Origin: Haloarcula vallismortis ATCC 29715
Lineage (GTDB): Archaea > Halobacteriota > Halobacteria > Halobacteriales > Haloarculaceae
Direction of reading: 5' to 3'
Assembly: GCF_000337775.1 (NCBI RefSeq)
Contig: NZ_AOLQ01000007.1
Coordinates: 1-64,000, forward strand
Length of the DNA: 64,000 nt
The translations under genes were made by a program, and so were the position numbers. Below the pieces are notes generated by a model. The model worked only from the letters and a program-made list of their open reading frames with translations. It did not search any database and was not told where the DNA came from. Each line of letters starts with the position of its first letter. The stretch's first letter is position 1. Positions 1-7,465 of this stretch are shown here, piece by piece.

Positions 1-7
1 GACACGG

Positions 8-26
8 AACACTCAGCCGGAGTGTT
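8..26. terminator. short perfect hairpin near window edge
   Basis: A 7-bp perfect stem (8-14 with 20-26) closes a 5-nt loop. It may be the terminator of a gene lying outside the window, or chance. AT-rich sequence follows at 41-66. Nothing else is recognised in positions 27-160. Confidence 0.3.
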
Positions 27-161
27 TGCTCTCGTCGTATAGGTATTTTATATGTTCGCTATATAGACAGCTGTAGCACTACTGGCGAAGTCAGCAGTGG
101 TCCGATACGCTCAGGGCAGCAACTCGATGCCAGCAACGGGCTGTCGGATCATCCGCTCACG

Positions 162-244
162 TCGTCCGCAATGGAGGAACTTTTTCTGAGCGGGGGAGTG
201 GGACCCGCTGGCGATGACGAGATGTTACCACCGCTGAGAGCCAG
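162..244 (+). ncRNA. permuted or partial C/D-box sRNA-like copy
   Basis: Positions 214-220 read ATGACGA (C-box-like). A 13-nt spacer follows and then CTGA (D box, 234-237), enclosed by a 5-bp stem (208-212 with 240-244). Just before it, 166-193 contains a second CTGA (186-189) bounded by CCGC/GCGG and preceded by an ACTTTTT tract. That segment resembles the second guide unit of the complete C/D-like sRNA at 3967-4033, but here it precedes rather than follows the first unit. The copy therefore looks circularly permuted or rearranged, and its second C box is degenerate. It may be a functional single-guide RNA, a relic or a recombination scar. Positions 245-371 show no gene or further structure. 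Confidence 0.4.
209..238 (+). repeat. direct repeat, left copy (flanks helicase gene)
   Basis: This 30-bp segment matches 3970-3999 at 29 of 30 positions in the same orientation. The repeat covers the C box, first guide and first CTGA of the C/D-like sRNA. The two copies bracket the whole helicase gene, 3.76 kb apart. Confidence 0.85.
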
Positions 245-371
245 TTTCTATTAATTGATTGCTTGGCCGGTGACATCGTGTTCAGATACGCAGATTCGTG
301 GACCGATCGGAGACTGGGCTATATCGGCACCCGCTCGTTCTATGTACGCCGGTTTTTATCGACAGTCAACA

Positions 372-3300
372 TTACTCAGCGGGTTCGATTCGCGTATCGC
401 TGTGTACTATCAGGTCTGTCGTGCCCTTCCATTCGTCCAGCCGTGGGTTTATAAACTGATACGTTGTACCCTCGGAGAGTTCCGGGGAACCATTGCCACT
501 CCAGACCGTCACATACAGTTCTTCAGAGCCATCCCAAGCGTATCCCTTCTGTTGTATATTATCCGGGAGATCGTCGAAGAGACTCTGCACCTCTGCTTCG
601 ACGATAGTATCTGTGGATTCGGGCTCGGAGTCCGCTTTCCCGAGAGGGAGTATCTCAGTCGCCTCCGTCAGGTGCAATTGTACTCGGCCCTGGAATTCGT
701 CGACTCTGACACCACGCAGTTGGTATCTCATCTGCTGCTCTAACATTGTCACGTCGGTGCCATCCCAGATAATAAACTGGCACGCTCCGGTTTCGTCGGT
801 AAATGTACCCTCCTGTTGTTTTGACTCGTGACTGTCATCGTTGATGGTGGTGACGACGCCCTCGACGGTTACCGTGTCATCAGCACTATCTAACGCGTTC
901 AGTTGATGTATGTCGGTCAAGTGTGCCTCGATCTCGTTAACGAATTTGGACTGGTTCCCTCTCTGCGTGCAGATATCCAGTGTTTGCTCGGCTCGTGTAA
1001 TCGCTACGTAGAACAGCCTGCGTGCCTCTGCCTCACTGTTCGTATCGACCGGCTCAACGGGGGCGAGTAAATTGTCACGGTCTGCAAGCGGAATCCCATC
1101 ATCATCATCGGTAGCGTGCAAGATAATGACGTGTTCTGCCTCTCTCCCCTTCGATTGATGAATCGAAAAGACCGACACGCCGTCGTCGTCATACCCCACT
1201 GCCGACCACGGTCCGGAATTGGTTCGATACTGGTCGTCTTTGCCATCGTACGGAATCCGCCGCTGTTCAAGTTTGGTTTTGACTGCGTCGAGATACGGAG
1301 CTCCTCGGTCCAGATGGCAGAGGATCATGATATCTTCAGGAACGGCGGATTCGTCCTCGAGATAGCGCTGGGTACGCTCAGCGGCGAACTCACCAACCGA
1401 TTCTTTGTACTCATATCTCGAACCGTCCGGCAAGATATGTAACTGTGGGTCCGCTTCGGTACCAGACTCAACACGCTGCTGTTTGCTAATTTGCTTGTCG
1501 TTGTGTTCGATGAGCGCCTCGCCCGTGCGCACAACCTGAGACGGGCTCCGATAGTTCTTGGTCAGCATCGTCCGCGTGTGGGGGGCGAAGTGATCCCCAA
1601 ACTCTACGAAGTATTTCACCTCCGAGCCCTGGAACGAATAGATACTCTGCCAGTCGTCACCGACACAAAATAACCGTGGATTGTCAGCCCCGTCGGTGAA
1701 CCGAGACAGAAGTTCAACATTCATCCCAGAGACATCCTGAAACTCGTCGACAAGAACGTGTTCGTACTGATCCGCGTATGCCGTGCCAGGATCGGCAACG
1801 GCATCTATAGCCGTCGAGATCATATCGCTGAATATCATCAGCCGATTCGCATCTATATATTCGGCAAAGTCCTCGTACAGTTTGATACCACACTGGCCGA
1901 AGTAATACTGCCGTGGATCGTCTTCTGTCAGGTGCCGCCTGATTTCGTCCCGGCTGAGATTAAACTGCCGGGCCTTCTGCACAAAGTCTTTGAATTTACT
2001 GTATATCTGACCCTCTACGTCGTTGTACTGATATGTGTCTTCGATGAGTTGTGTTGTCGATTTCGGGGTCAGAGACACGCCATTGAGTTCTAGTCGATGT
2101 GCGAGGACTTGCTCAAGCCGCCCGTTCTCGTGCTGGAATTCATATGTGTTGATCAATCCGAATTTCTCTGCGGTCTCGAACTGCTCTCGTGCCCACAGGA
2201 GTTTCTCGATGTATTCTTCGCTGGTCCACGAAAACCACGGAGCGACGTCTGCGTTTTCGTCGAGCCCCCAGTGTTCGATATAGAGGTCGTGGTCTGGCAG
2301 ATAGAAATCCGGATTGTAACTACCCTTATCGGCAGCAGTCTCAGCCCAGGTAGCGAGGTCCTCATGCCGGTATTCGACTCCGTGTTCAAACAGCCAATCC
2401 GCGATTTTCTTTTCGGCGTGAGATTCGACCTCTTCTCCTTTGAGCGTCGTGTACCGTTTCTCGCGTCTGGCCTCGAAGAATTCTTCCCTCGTATCGAATT
2501 CGCTCTGCTGCAAGAGGTCGGTATTCAATCGCCGAAGAAACTCCGCATAGAACTCCCGGAACTCGGGGTCTGTCCGCCTTCGTTCGGGCACCGTGTCTTT
2601 GATAAAATTGAGGATGTCGTCGCCTACAATCAGATCCCGGGGACGATCTAAGTAGTCCATCGCAATGTTCAGCCCGAACGAATGGAATGTTGAGCATTCG
2701 ACACTGTTGATATCGAACCACTCCTCGAGTCGTTGTTCCATCTCCTCTGTGGCCGAGTTCGTCAACGTAAGTGCGATAATCTCTTCGGGATCAACGCCGA
2801 GTTCATGGATTAAATACGCGATTCTAGCAGTGAGAGTTACCGTTTTTCCGGTTCCCGGGCCAGCGACGACCTGGTTTGCTCGGTTGTTCCTGACAACCGC
2901 CTGCGCTTGCTTAGTGTTGAGACTGTGATTCTCGTCGTCGTACTCTTCGAACAGGTGGCGGGAGCGTTCTATTTCGTGCGCTACGAACCCCTCGATGTTC
3001 TCACCTCCCTCGTTGTACTGCTCGACGAATTCCCGATCAGCTCTGAGTTGGGACTCGAGTTCGTCGAGTCGGTCACGAACTGCCTGTGGTGGCGTCTCCA
3101 GTTGGTTTCGTGCGTCGGTGACTCGACTGACGAGGCTCTCAAGTTTCCTAATCAGTTGTTGTTGTTCATCAGACGGGAGATATTCATCGTATTTCCGAAG
3201 CGATGTCGATGGTCGACATAAGTTTCGATGTCGACGGCGTATCGTCTCAACGTCATCACGAATCTTCACAGCAGCCTGGAGGGCGGTTAGTTGCCGTTTG

Positions 3301-3734
3301 AGGTCGTTGAATTGTTCCAGCTCGGATTTAGTAAGGTAGGCACACCAAAGCTGCTGACTTGTTGGAGGGGTGTGCTCGATGTCATACGCAGCTGTCCCCG
3401 TCTCAACTGCACTCTCCAATTGCTGGTTGAGTGCATCTATTCGCTGTTCGATTGGCGTTATATCGTCCAGTGGGGGGATAGCACGGTCAGTAGCGGCTTT
3501 CTTGTCGCTTCGGAGCCACGGTTCCTTGAGTGTGGTCTGGTACAGCTGGCGACAGTCCGCTACTTCGGTCTCGCTGTTCTCAGCCCACGTCGACAATGCG
3601 TCAGCGATATCCTGTCGGAGATGCTCGTGAGCAGTTTGGTCGGGAACCGAAACAAAGCGTCGTAGGAGCGGTACTCGGCTGGGGAGAGTCGACTCTTCCT
3701 CAGTGAGCCACTGCTGTGTATTAGTCCACGGCAT
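372..3734 (-). CDS. UvrD/Rep-type SF1 helicase with nuclease-like insert and OB folds
   Basis: A 1120-aa ATP-dependent DNA helicase of superfamily 1. Helicase motifs are visible: Walker A AGPGTGKT (291-298), TFHSFG (349-354), DEFQD (663-667), GDDWQSIYSF (about 692-701), a motif V region IHQSKG (about 858-863) and YVAITRAE (about 908-915). Inside the helicase core, residues about 435-490 resemble a PD-(D/E)XK-type fold (conserved Glu, then YNPDFYL and YIEHWGL), although the usual Lys is Trp. The N-terminal 270 residues are charged and probably helical. After the helicase core two OB-like segments follow (about 955-1035 and 1045-1118), which could bind ssDNA. The gene stands alone, is clearly more AT-rich than its neighbours and is bracketed by a 30-bp direct repeat, suggesting acquisition. 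Repair or anti-mobile-element defence are both possible; the SF1 call is firm, the nuclease and OB calls are inference. Confidence 0.85.
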   Translation of the reverse strand: MPWTNTQQWLTEEESTLPSRVPLLRRFVSVPDQTAHEHLRQDIADALSTWAENSETEVADCRQLYQTTLKEPWLRSDKKAATDRAIPPLDDITPIEQRIDALNQQLESAVETGTAAYDIEHTPPTSQQLWCAYLTKSELEQFNDLKRQLTALQAAVKIRDDVETIRRRHRNLCRPSTSLRKYDEYLPSDEQQQLIRKLESLVSRVTDARNQLETPPQAVRDRLDELESQLRADREFVEQYNEGGENIEGFVAHEIERSRHLFEEYDDENHSLNTKQAQAVVRNNRANQVVAGPGTGKTVTLTARIAYLIHELGVDPEEIIALTLTNSATEEMEQRLEEWFDINSVECSTFHSFGLNIAMDYLDRPRDLIVGDDILNFIKDTVPERRRTDPEFREFYAEFLRRLNTDLLQQSEFDTREEFFEARREKRYTTLKGEEVESHAEKKIADWLFEHGVEYRHEDLATWAETAADKGSYNPDFYLPDHDLYIEHWGLDENADVAPWFSWTSEEYIEKLLWAREQFETAEKFGLINTYEFQHENGRLEQVLAHRLELNGVSLTPKSTTQLIEDTYQYNDVEGQIYSKFKDFVQKARQFNLSRDEIRRHLTEDDPRQYYFGQCGIKLYEDFAEYIDANRLMIFSDMISTAIDAVADPGTAYADQYEHVLVDEFQDVSGMNVELLSRFTDGADNPRLFCVGDDWQSIYSFQGSEVKYFVEFGDHFAPHTRTMLTKNYRSPSQVVRTGEALIEHNDKQISKQQRVESGTEADPQLHILPDGSRYEYKESVGEFAAERTQRYLEDESAVPEDIMILCHLDRGAPYLDAVKTKLEQRRIPYDGKDDQYRTNSGPWSAVGYDDDGVSVFSIHQSKGREAEHVIILHATDDDDGIPLADRDNLLAPVEPVDTNSEAEARRLFYVAITRAEQTLDICTQRGNQSKFVNEIEAHLTDIHQLNALDSADDTVTVEGVVTTINDDSHESKQQEGTFTDETGACQFIIWDGTDVTMLEQQMRYQLRGVRVDEFQGRVQLHLTEATEILPLGKADSEPESTDTIVEAEVQSLFDDLPDNIQQKGYAWDGSEELYVTVWSGNGSPELSEGTTYQFINPRLDEWKGTTDLIVHSDTRIEPAE

Positions 3735-3966
3735 GATGTCGAAAGCTACGAGCTGCTTGCTGACTGGTAGCGGTGGAGGCTAATAAATCACGCTTTTGCT
3801 CGGATTATCGAAATGTTTCCAGTCCCCAGAGGCAACGGTACGCGTTTGGGTGTTGGGACGTCTGTTTACTCCGGATCGGATATACGAAGGACTTCTCGGG
3901 ACGAGACTCCGCGTTCCACACGTCCAGAACGAACGAGTTTTTCACGAAGGGCAGTCTACCACGCAC

Positions 3967-4033
3967 TGGTGGCGATGACGAGATGTTACCCCCGCTGAGC
4001 CCCTTGTGACGATGGACTTTTCCTGAGCCACCA
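3967..4033 (+). ncRNA. candidate C/D box guide sRNA
   Basis: A complete archaeal C/D-box layout is readable: a 7-bp terminal stem (3967-3973 with 4027-4033), C box ATGACGA (3975-3981), a 13-nt guide (3982-3994), D' box CTGA (3995-3998), a 7-nt linker, C' box GTGACGA (4006-4012), a 10-nt guide (4013-4022) and D box CTGA (4023-4026). Both C boxes carry the same RUGACGA variant of RUGAUGA. Family knowledge: L7Ae, Nop5 and fibrillarin would assemble on such an RNA to 2'-O-methylate rRNA or tRNA, five nucleotides upstream of each D/D' box. I could not identify a target. A T-rich TATA-like stretch lies near 3936-3943. It sits between the helicase 5' end and the rhodanese 3' end in a 317-bp gap that otherwise holds only the helicase promoter region. 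Confidence 0.6.
3970..3999 (+). repeat. direct repeat, right copy (flanks helicase gene)
   Basis: Partner of the 30-bp repeat at 209-238, with a single C/A difference in the guide segment. It lies inside the candidate C/D sRNA, upstream of the helicase start codon. No transposase or integrase is present between the copies. Confidence 0.85.
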
Positions 4034-4051
4034 TTTCACTCCAAACAGCAG

Positions 4052-4438
4052 CTAAAACGGTGCAGCAGGACCTTCGTCGGTGTCTCCGTCAGCAGCCGCA
4101 GTGTCTGCCGTCGCCTCCCCGTCAGCGGTTGCACGTTCCAGCGGCCCGTCCCAGCCGTTCAGCCCTGGTTCAAAGCTCACAACGTCGCCATCAAAGCCTT
4201 CATACGACGCGATAAGCCGGGCAGCCTGGACGCTAGACTTCCCCTTCGGACATACTGTCACAACCTCGTCGTCGCCGTCGAACCGTTCGACTTCGTCAAC
4301 GAGCGACGGGAACGGGACGTTCTCGCTTCCGGGAATGTGGCCTCGCTCGAACGCGCCGGGCGAGCGGATATCGACCACTCGGACCGCCTCCTCGTCGAGT
4401 TTCGACCGTAGCTCGTCGGTGTCGATTTCGCCGTCCAT
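4052..4438 (-). CDS. rhodanese-like sulfurtransferase domain protein
   Basis: A 128-aa single-domain rhodanese homologue. The family moves sulfane sulfur through a persulfide on the active-site cysteine; here the loop is CPKGKS (63-68), with Cys63 as the probable acceptor. The N-terminal DIRSPGAFERGHIPGS segment is the usual CH2A-type motif. The C-terminal 25 residues form an Ala/Asp-rich tail that is probably disordered. It follows the Nudix gene by 38 nt in the same direction and may be the last gene of that operon, although a TTTAGG TATA-like box near 4460-4465 could give it its own leaderless start. The donor and acceptor are not evident. Confidence 0.85.
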   Translation of the reverse strand: MDGEIDTDELRSKLDEEAVRVVDIRSPGAFERGHIPGSENVPFPSLVDEVERFDGDDEVVTVCPKGKSSVQAARLIASYEGFDGDVVSFEPGLNGWDGPLERATADGEATADTAAADGDTDEGPAAPF

Positions 4439-4476
4439 ACCCAGCCGCTAGCGGCCGATGCCTAAACCTTCACCGG

Positions 4477-5019
4477 CTACAGCAAGCCGTCGGCCTGTGC
4501 CAGCAGGATGCCTTCGATGGTCGCGTCGTTGGCCGGTTCGCGCCGAGCGACCTGCAGCGCCTCGTCGATGGGCACCGTCGTCACCGAGAGGAACTCGTTG
4601 TCATCGAGCTCCCGGTCGACGGGTTCGAGGCCCTCCGCGAAGACGATGCCGCGGCGGTGCCGAAGCACGCCGGTCGAACACGAGAACTCCTCGATGAGCG
4701 AGACGCCGGCAGCCTCGAAACCGGTCTCCTCGCGGAGTTCGCGCGCCCCGGCGGTCGTGTATGATTCGTCGTCCTCGACGATACCCGCCGGGAGTTCGAG
4801 GCACTGCTCGCGAATGGTCGGGCGGTACTGGTCGACCATGACGAGTTCGTCGCCGGTCGTCGCAACCACGACGGCCGCATCTGGCAGTTCAGCCCAGTAG
4901 TAGTCCTTCTCGGAACCGTCGGGCTGGCGTACCCGGTCATAGCCGCCGGTGTACCAGCCGGTTTCGTACTCGCGCTTGCTCTCGATAATGGGCCACTCGT
5001 GGGCCGGTTCGCGGGTCAT
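4477..5019 (-). CDS. Nudix hydrolase, ADP-ribose pyrophosphatase-like
   Basis: A 180-aa Nudix protein. The Nudix box is complete at 79-101 (G-x5-E-x7-REL-x-EE-x-G), which binds the divalent metal and catalyses hydrolysis of a nucleoside diphosphate linked to another group. The preceding LVMVDQYRPTIREQCLELPAG resembles the ADP-ribose/NudF subgroup, so ADP-ribose is a likely substrate, but substrate cannot be fixed from sequence. The start ATG lies 5 nt after the stop of the upstream membrane-protein gene, pointing to a shared transcript with three small haloarchaeal proteins. Confidence 0.85.
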   Translation of the reverse strand: MTREPAHEWPIIESKREYETGWYTGGYDRVRQPDGSEKDYYWAELPDAAVVVATTGDELVMVDQYRPTIREQCLELPAGIVEDDESYTTAGARELREETGFEAAGVSLIEEFSCSTGVLRHRRGIVFAEGLEPVDRELDDNEFLSVTTVPIDEALQVARREPANDATIEGILLAQADGLL

Positions 5020-5024
5020 ACGTT

Positions 5025-5429
5025 CTATCGGACCGCGACGTGGTAAAACGTGCCGTTGTGCCTGACGACGACGCCGTCGTCAGTCACAGCCCCGTCGAAC
5101 TGCTGTTGCAGGGCGTCGCGCTCGTCAAAGGGAGAGTGGGTGAATGCACCTTTGAATCCCAGTGGCCCGCGCCAATACGGCTCGGACTGCCCGGCCGCCG
5201 ACGGGGATGCGTCTGCAAGCGCCTCGCTCGTGTACGGGAAGCGCCGCTCGGACTGGGTGCTCCAGTTGACCGCCGTGCCGTTGTCGACGCTGTACTCGCC
5301 GTCGGTCGGCGTGGCGACGATATAGTAGGGGTCACCGCTCTTGAGCAGGCCCGGCAGCGCACCCAGGGCCAGCAACAGCACGACGACGGCGATGATGCCA
5401 AGTAAGGTGTTCCGTGTGACCGGACGCAT
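5025..5429 (-). CDS. small membrane-anchored protein, unknown function
   Basis: A 134-aa protein with one strong N-terminal hydrophobic segment (residues about 8-30), then a soluble domain that is probably exposed outside the membrane. The hydrophobic segment could be an uncleaved signal anchor. No catalytic motif is recognised. The start codon overlaps the stop of the upstream gene (TGATG), so translation is probably coupled. It looks like a haloarchaea-restricted family; no function is proposed. Confidence 0.7.
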   Translation of the reverse strand: MRPVTRNTLLGIIAVVVLLLALGALPGLLKSGDPYYIVATPTDGEYSVDNGTAVNWSTQSERRFPYTSEALADASPSAAGQSEPYWRGPLGFKGAFTHSPFDERDALQQQFDGAVTDDGVVVRHNGTFYHVAVR

Positions 5430-5842
5430 CAGACGACCTCGCGATAGATGCGGCCGAAGGCCTGACGACGGAGCGTCCCGACGGCAGCCCGGCGTTCGTC
5501 CTGAAACGTCGCTGCGACGGCCTGCTCCGCAAAGGGCGCAGCGTGCCAGACGACGTTGTCCACGTTCTCCGCGCCGACCAGCGTCACCTCACAGTCGGTG
5601 TCCTCGCGCCATGCTTCGAACTCCGTCATCGAACCGACCTGAACGGCGAGCGATTCTGCGAACAGTACGTCGCGAGCGGTTTCGACGACTTCGCTGGTGA
5701 CCCGCTCCTCGTAGGTCTCCGCGTCGAGACCCATCGCCTTCGCGACTTCCTTGACGACGACCTGTGCCGTCGGCCCAAACGCATCGTATCGCTCGCGGGC
5801 CTCGGCTGCCGATGCCGGCGCGAACTGCCCCTCAGTGTCCAT
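5429..5842 (-). CDS. conserved haloarchaeal protein, probably DUF5809
   Basis: A 137-aa soluble, acidic, mostly helical protein without transmembrane segments or recognisable catalytic residues. From memory it resembles the haloarchaeal family DUF5809, which is usually next to a DUF5810 gene as here. It lies 23 nt after the zinc-finger gene and overlaps the following membrane-protein gene, so it is in the middle of a five-gene minus-strand operon ending in the Nudix and rhodanese genes. Function unknown. Confidence 0.7.
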   Translation of the reverse strand: MDTEGQFAPASAAEARERYDAFGPTAQVVVKEVAKAMGLDAETYEERVTSEVVETARDVLFAESLAVQVGSMTEFEAWREDTDCEVTLVGAENVDNVVWHAAPFAEQAVAATFQDERRAAVGTLRRQAFGRIYREVV

Positions 5843-5865
5843 ACGTCCCCTTGCTGCCGGCGGGA

Positions 5866-6345
5866 CTATTCGGTTTCGTCTCCGCTGTCGTCGGCGTCGG
5901 AATCCGGCGTGTCAGCAGCGCCGGACTCCGGTACGTCACTGTCAGCGGCGTCCGAATCGCTTTTATCGCCGTCGCGCAGCATCTCCCGCGTCAGGTCCCG
6001 AGCCTCGGCCAGTACCTCGCTGTCGTGGTCGCTAAGCGCGTTCGACCCACGGTGGCGGTCCGCGCCCTGCGGGAGGTCACCGTGGTCGTGTCCGTGCTCG
6101 TGACTATGCCCGTCGCCGCTGCGGTCGACGGTGTCCTCGAACATCTGTGGGAACTCTGTCTCCTCGGCGTACTCGACGACCTCGGTCGAGAGTTCGTCCT
6201 CGCCGAGCTGGCCCCAGTCGGGGACGCGCTCGTCGAGCCACGCTTCGTGGTCGTCACCACCGGTCATCGCGGTAAATGCGAGGTGATTCGCCAGATGCAC
6301 GTCGTCGGCTTGCGGGTCGTCACACACTGGACAGGCGTATCCCAT
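5866..6345 (-). CDS. C2H2-type zinc-binding protein with His-rich loop, probably DUF5810
   Basis: A 159-aa protein starting MGYACPVC. The open frame extends further upstream, but this ATG opens the conserved domain and a TATA-like box lies about 30 nt before it (near 6374-6380). The N-terminus holds a compact C-x2-C ... H-x3-H zinc-finger pattern (CPVC, then HLANH). Further on there is a histidine-rich run (GHSHEHGHDHGD) that could bind metal ions. The C-terminal 50 residues are Asp/Ser-rich and low-complexity. It is the first gene of the operon that continues with the DUF5809-like, membrane, Nudix and rhodanese genes. Regulator or metal-handling roles are both guesses. Confidence 0.75.
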   Translation of the reverse strand: MGYACPVCDDPQADDVHLANHLAFTAMTGGDDHEAWLDERVPDWGQLGEDELSTEVVEYAEETEFPQMFEDTVDRSGDGHSHEHGHDHGDLPQGADRHRGSNALSDHDSEVLAEARDLTREMLRDGDKSDSDAADSDVPESGAADTPDSDADDSGDETE

Positions 6346-6496
6346 GGGTGTGCAAACTGTGGCTACGGAGCCGTATATGCAGTCGGGGTCTCGGAGCGGT
6401 GGTCGGTGCGAGAGGGCTGGCTGCGAAGGGCCATCGGGCAACAGACTGCACAGTACGACCACAGCGCTCAAACAGTGACAGGCGTAGCCGACACAG

Positions 6497-6994
6497 TCAT
6501 AATAGTCGGACCATCACAAGCGCATTCTCGCCGTTGCTGTAGTAGTTCGGAATGGTCTTTCGGTGCTCGAACCCAAAACGCCGGTAAAGCTTCCGTGCGC
6601 CGCCATTGTCGGCTCGGACCTCCAGCTTGACTGAGCCAGCCCCGGTCTCGCCGATGACCTCAAGTGCGCGCGTCAACAGTGCGCTCGCAACCCCTTGCCG
6701 ACGGTACGACGGCCGAACCGCGAGGTCCTTGATGTGGCCGAGCGGGGTACCGTGGTTTGGCACCGTGTCCGCGATGACGTAGCCCGCGACGGCCGGCGGG
6801 TCGCCATCGTCGTTGTCTGTTTCGGCGACGAGAAACCCCGGTTCGCCGAGATAGCTCTCCAGTGCCGAAAACGGCCACGGCTGTGGAAACGACGCCTGCT
6901 CAATGCGGTGGACCTCGATGAGGTCTGCACGGACAGCGCGCCGAACCGCTGGTGTGCCCGGCGTCTCCGGCCCGTCAGGAGCGACCGTTGTCAC
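6497..6994 (-). CDS. rimI: GNAT N-acetyltransferase, RimI-like
   Basis: A 165-aa GNAT protein. Motif A reads YRRQGVAS (about 97-104), the acetyl-CoA pyrophosphate loop. FPQPWPFSALESYL near the N-terminus and NYYSNGENALVM at the C-terminus are typical of the RimI/N-alpha-acetyltransferase branch, which acetylates protein N-termini (ribosomal S18 in bacteria, broader substrates in archaea). The start is GTG; a TATA-like ACATATGT near 7014-7023 lies at leaderless spacing. The first 15 residues are Pro/Thr-rich and variable, so a later start is conceivable. Confidence 0.85.
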   Translation of the reverse strand: MTTVAPDGPETPGTPAVRRAVRADLIEVHRIEQASFPQPWPFSALESYLGEPGFLVAETDNDDGDPPAVAGYVIADTVPNHGTPLGHIKDLAVRPSYRRQGVASALLTRALEVIGETGAGSVKLEVRADNGGARKLYRRFGFEHRKTIPNYYSNGENALVMVRLL

Positions 6995-7465
6995 GTGTGT
7001 ATTTTAGTGTGGACCTACATATGTGTTACCGCCGACCGAAGGTGCCTGTGTTCTGACTGTTTGTCGATAGGTGCTGATAGTTCATGCATCGATACGACCG
7101 AGGCAAGGTTAGAAATGCGGAAGGTTCTTTAGCCTGACGAGTCTACAGCTAGGTGCACCCATTTTGGGTGCCACCACCCCCACCCCCACCCCTCTTTCCA
7201 AACTTTTCAATCGCTGTCGGGGTGTACTGGAGATAGGTTCATCAGGGTCGATTACACGCGTCGGGAACGGAGGAGTCACTTCCAACGGGTCTCAGCTGCG
7301 TCGCTGTTGCAGGAGAAACTTCTGAGAGTCCCCAGCATCTGATACAGGTAGTACTGAGACTCGATTCGTTGCTCGAAAAATCACGGGCGGAAGAGAACCG
7401 CGCTGTCTCACGGCGCGTCGCGCCGTTCGAGATATAAGAGACTCCTCGCTACGCTCGGAGTCTCT
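6995..7465. other. 471-bp intergenic region with hairpins and a C-rich tract
   Basis: No plausible coding frame. It holds the rimI promoter at its left end, a 7-bp hairpin at 7155-7171, and immediately after it a C-rich run (7171-7193) that on the minus strand gives three tracts of four or five Gs separated by single Ts. A GC-rich palindrome is at 7412-7426 and the aconitase terminator hairpin at 7437-7465. Confidence 0.7.
7437..7465 (-). terminator. hairpin directly after the aconitase stop
   Basis: A 9-bp stem (7437-7445 with 7457-7465) around an 11-nt loop begins right at the aconitase stop codon. A T-run after it is weak, so its role may be 3'-end formation or stabilisation. Confidence 0.5.

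Noticed and set aside
209-3999. Classical att sites with an integrated virus or plasmid
   Set aside because: The repeats are only 30 bp, not next to a tRNA, and no integrase, capsid or replication gene lies between; only the helicase is there.
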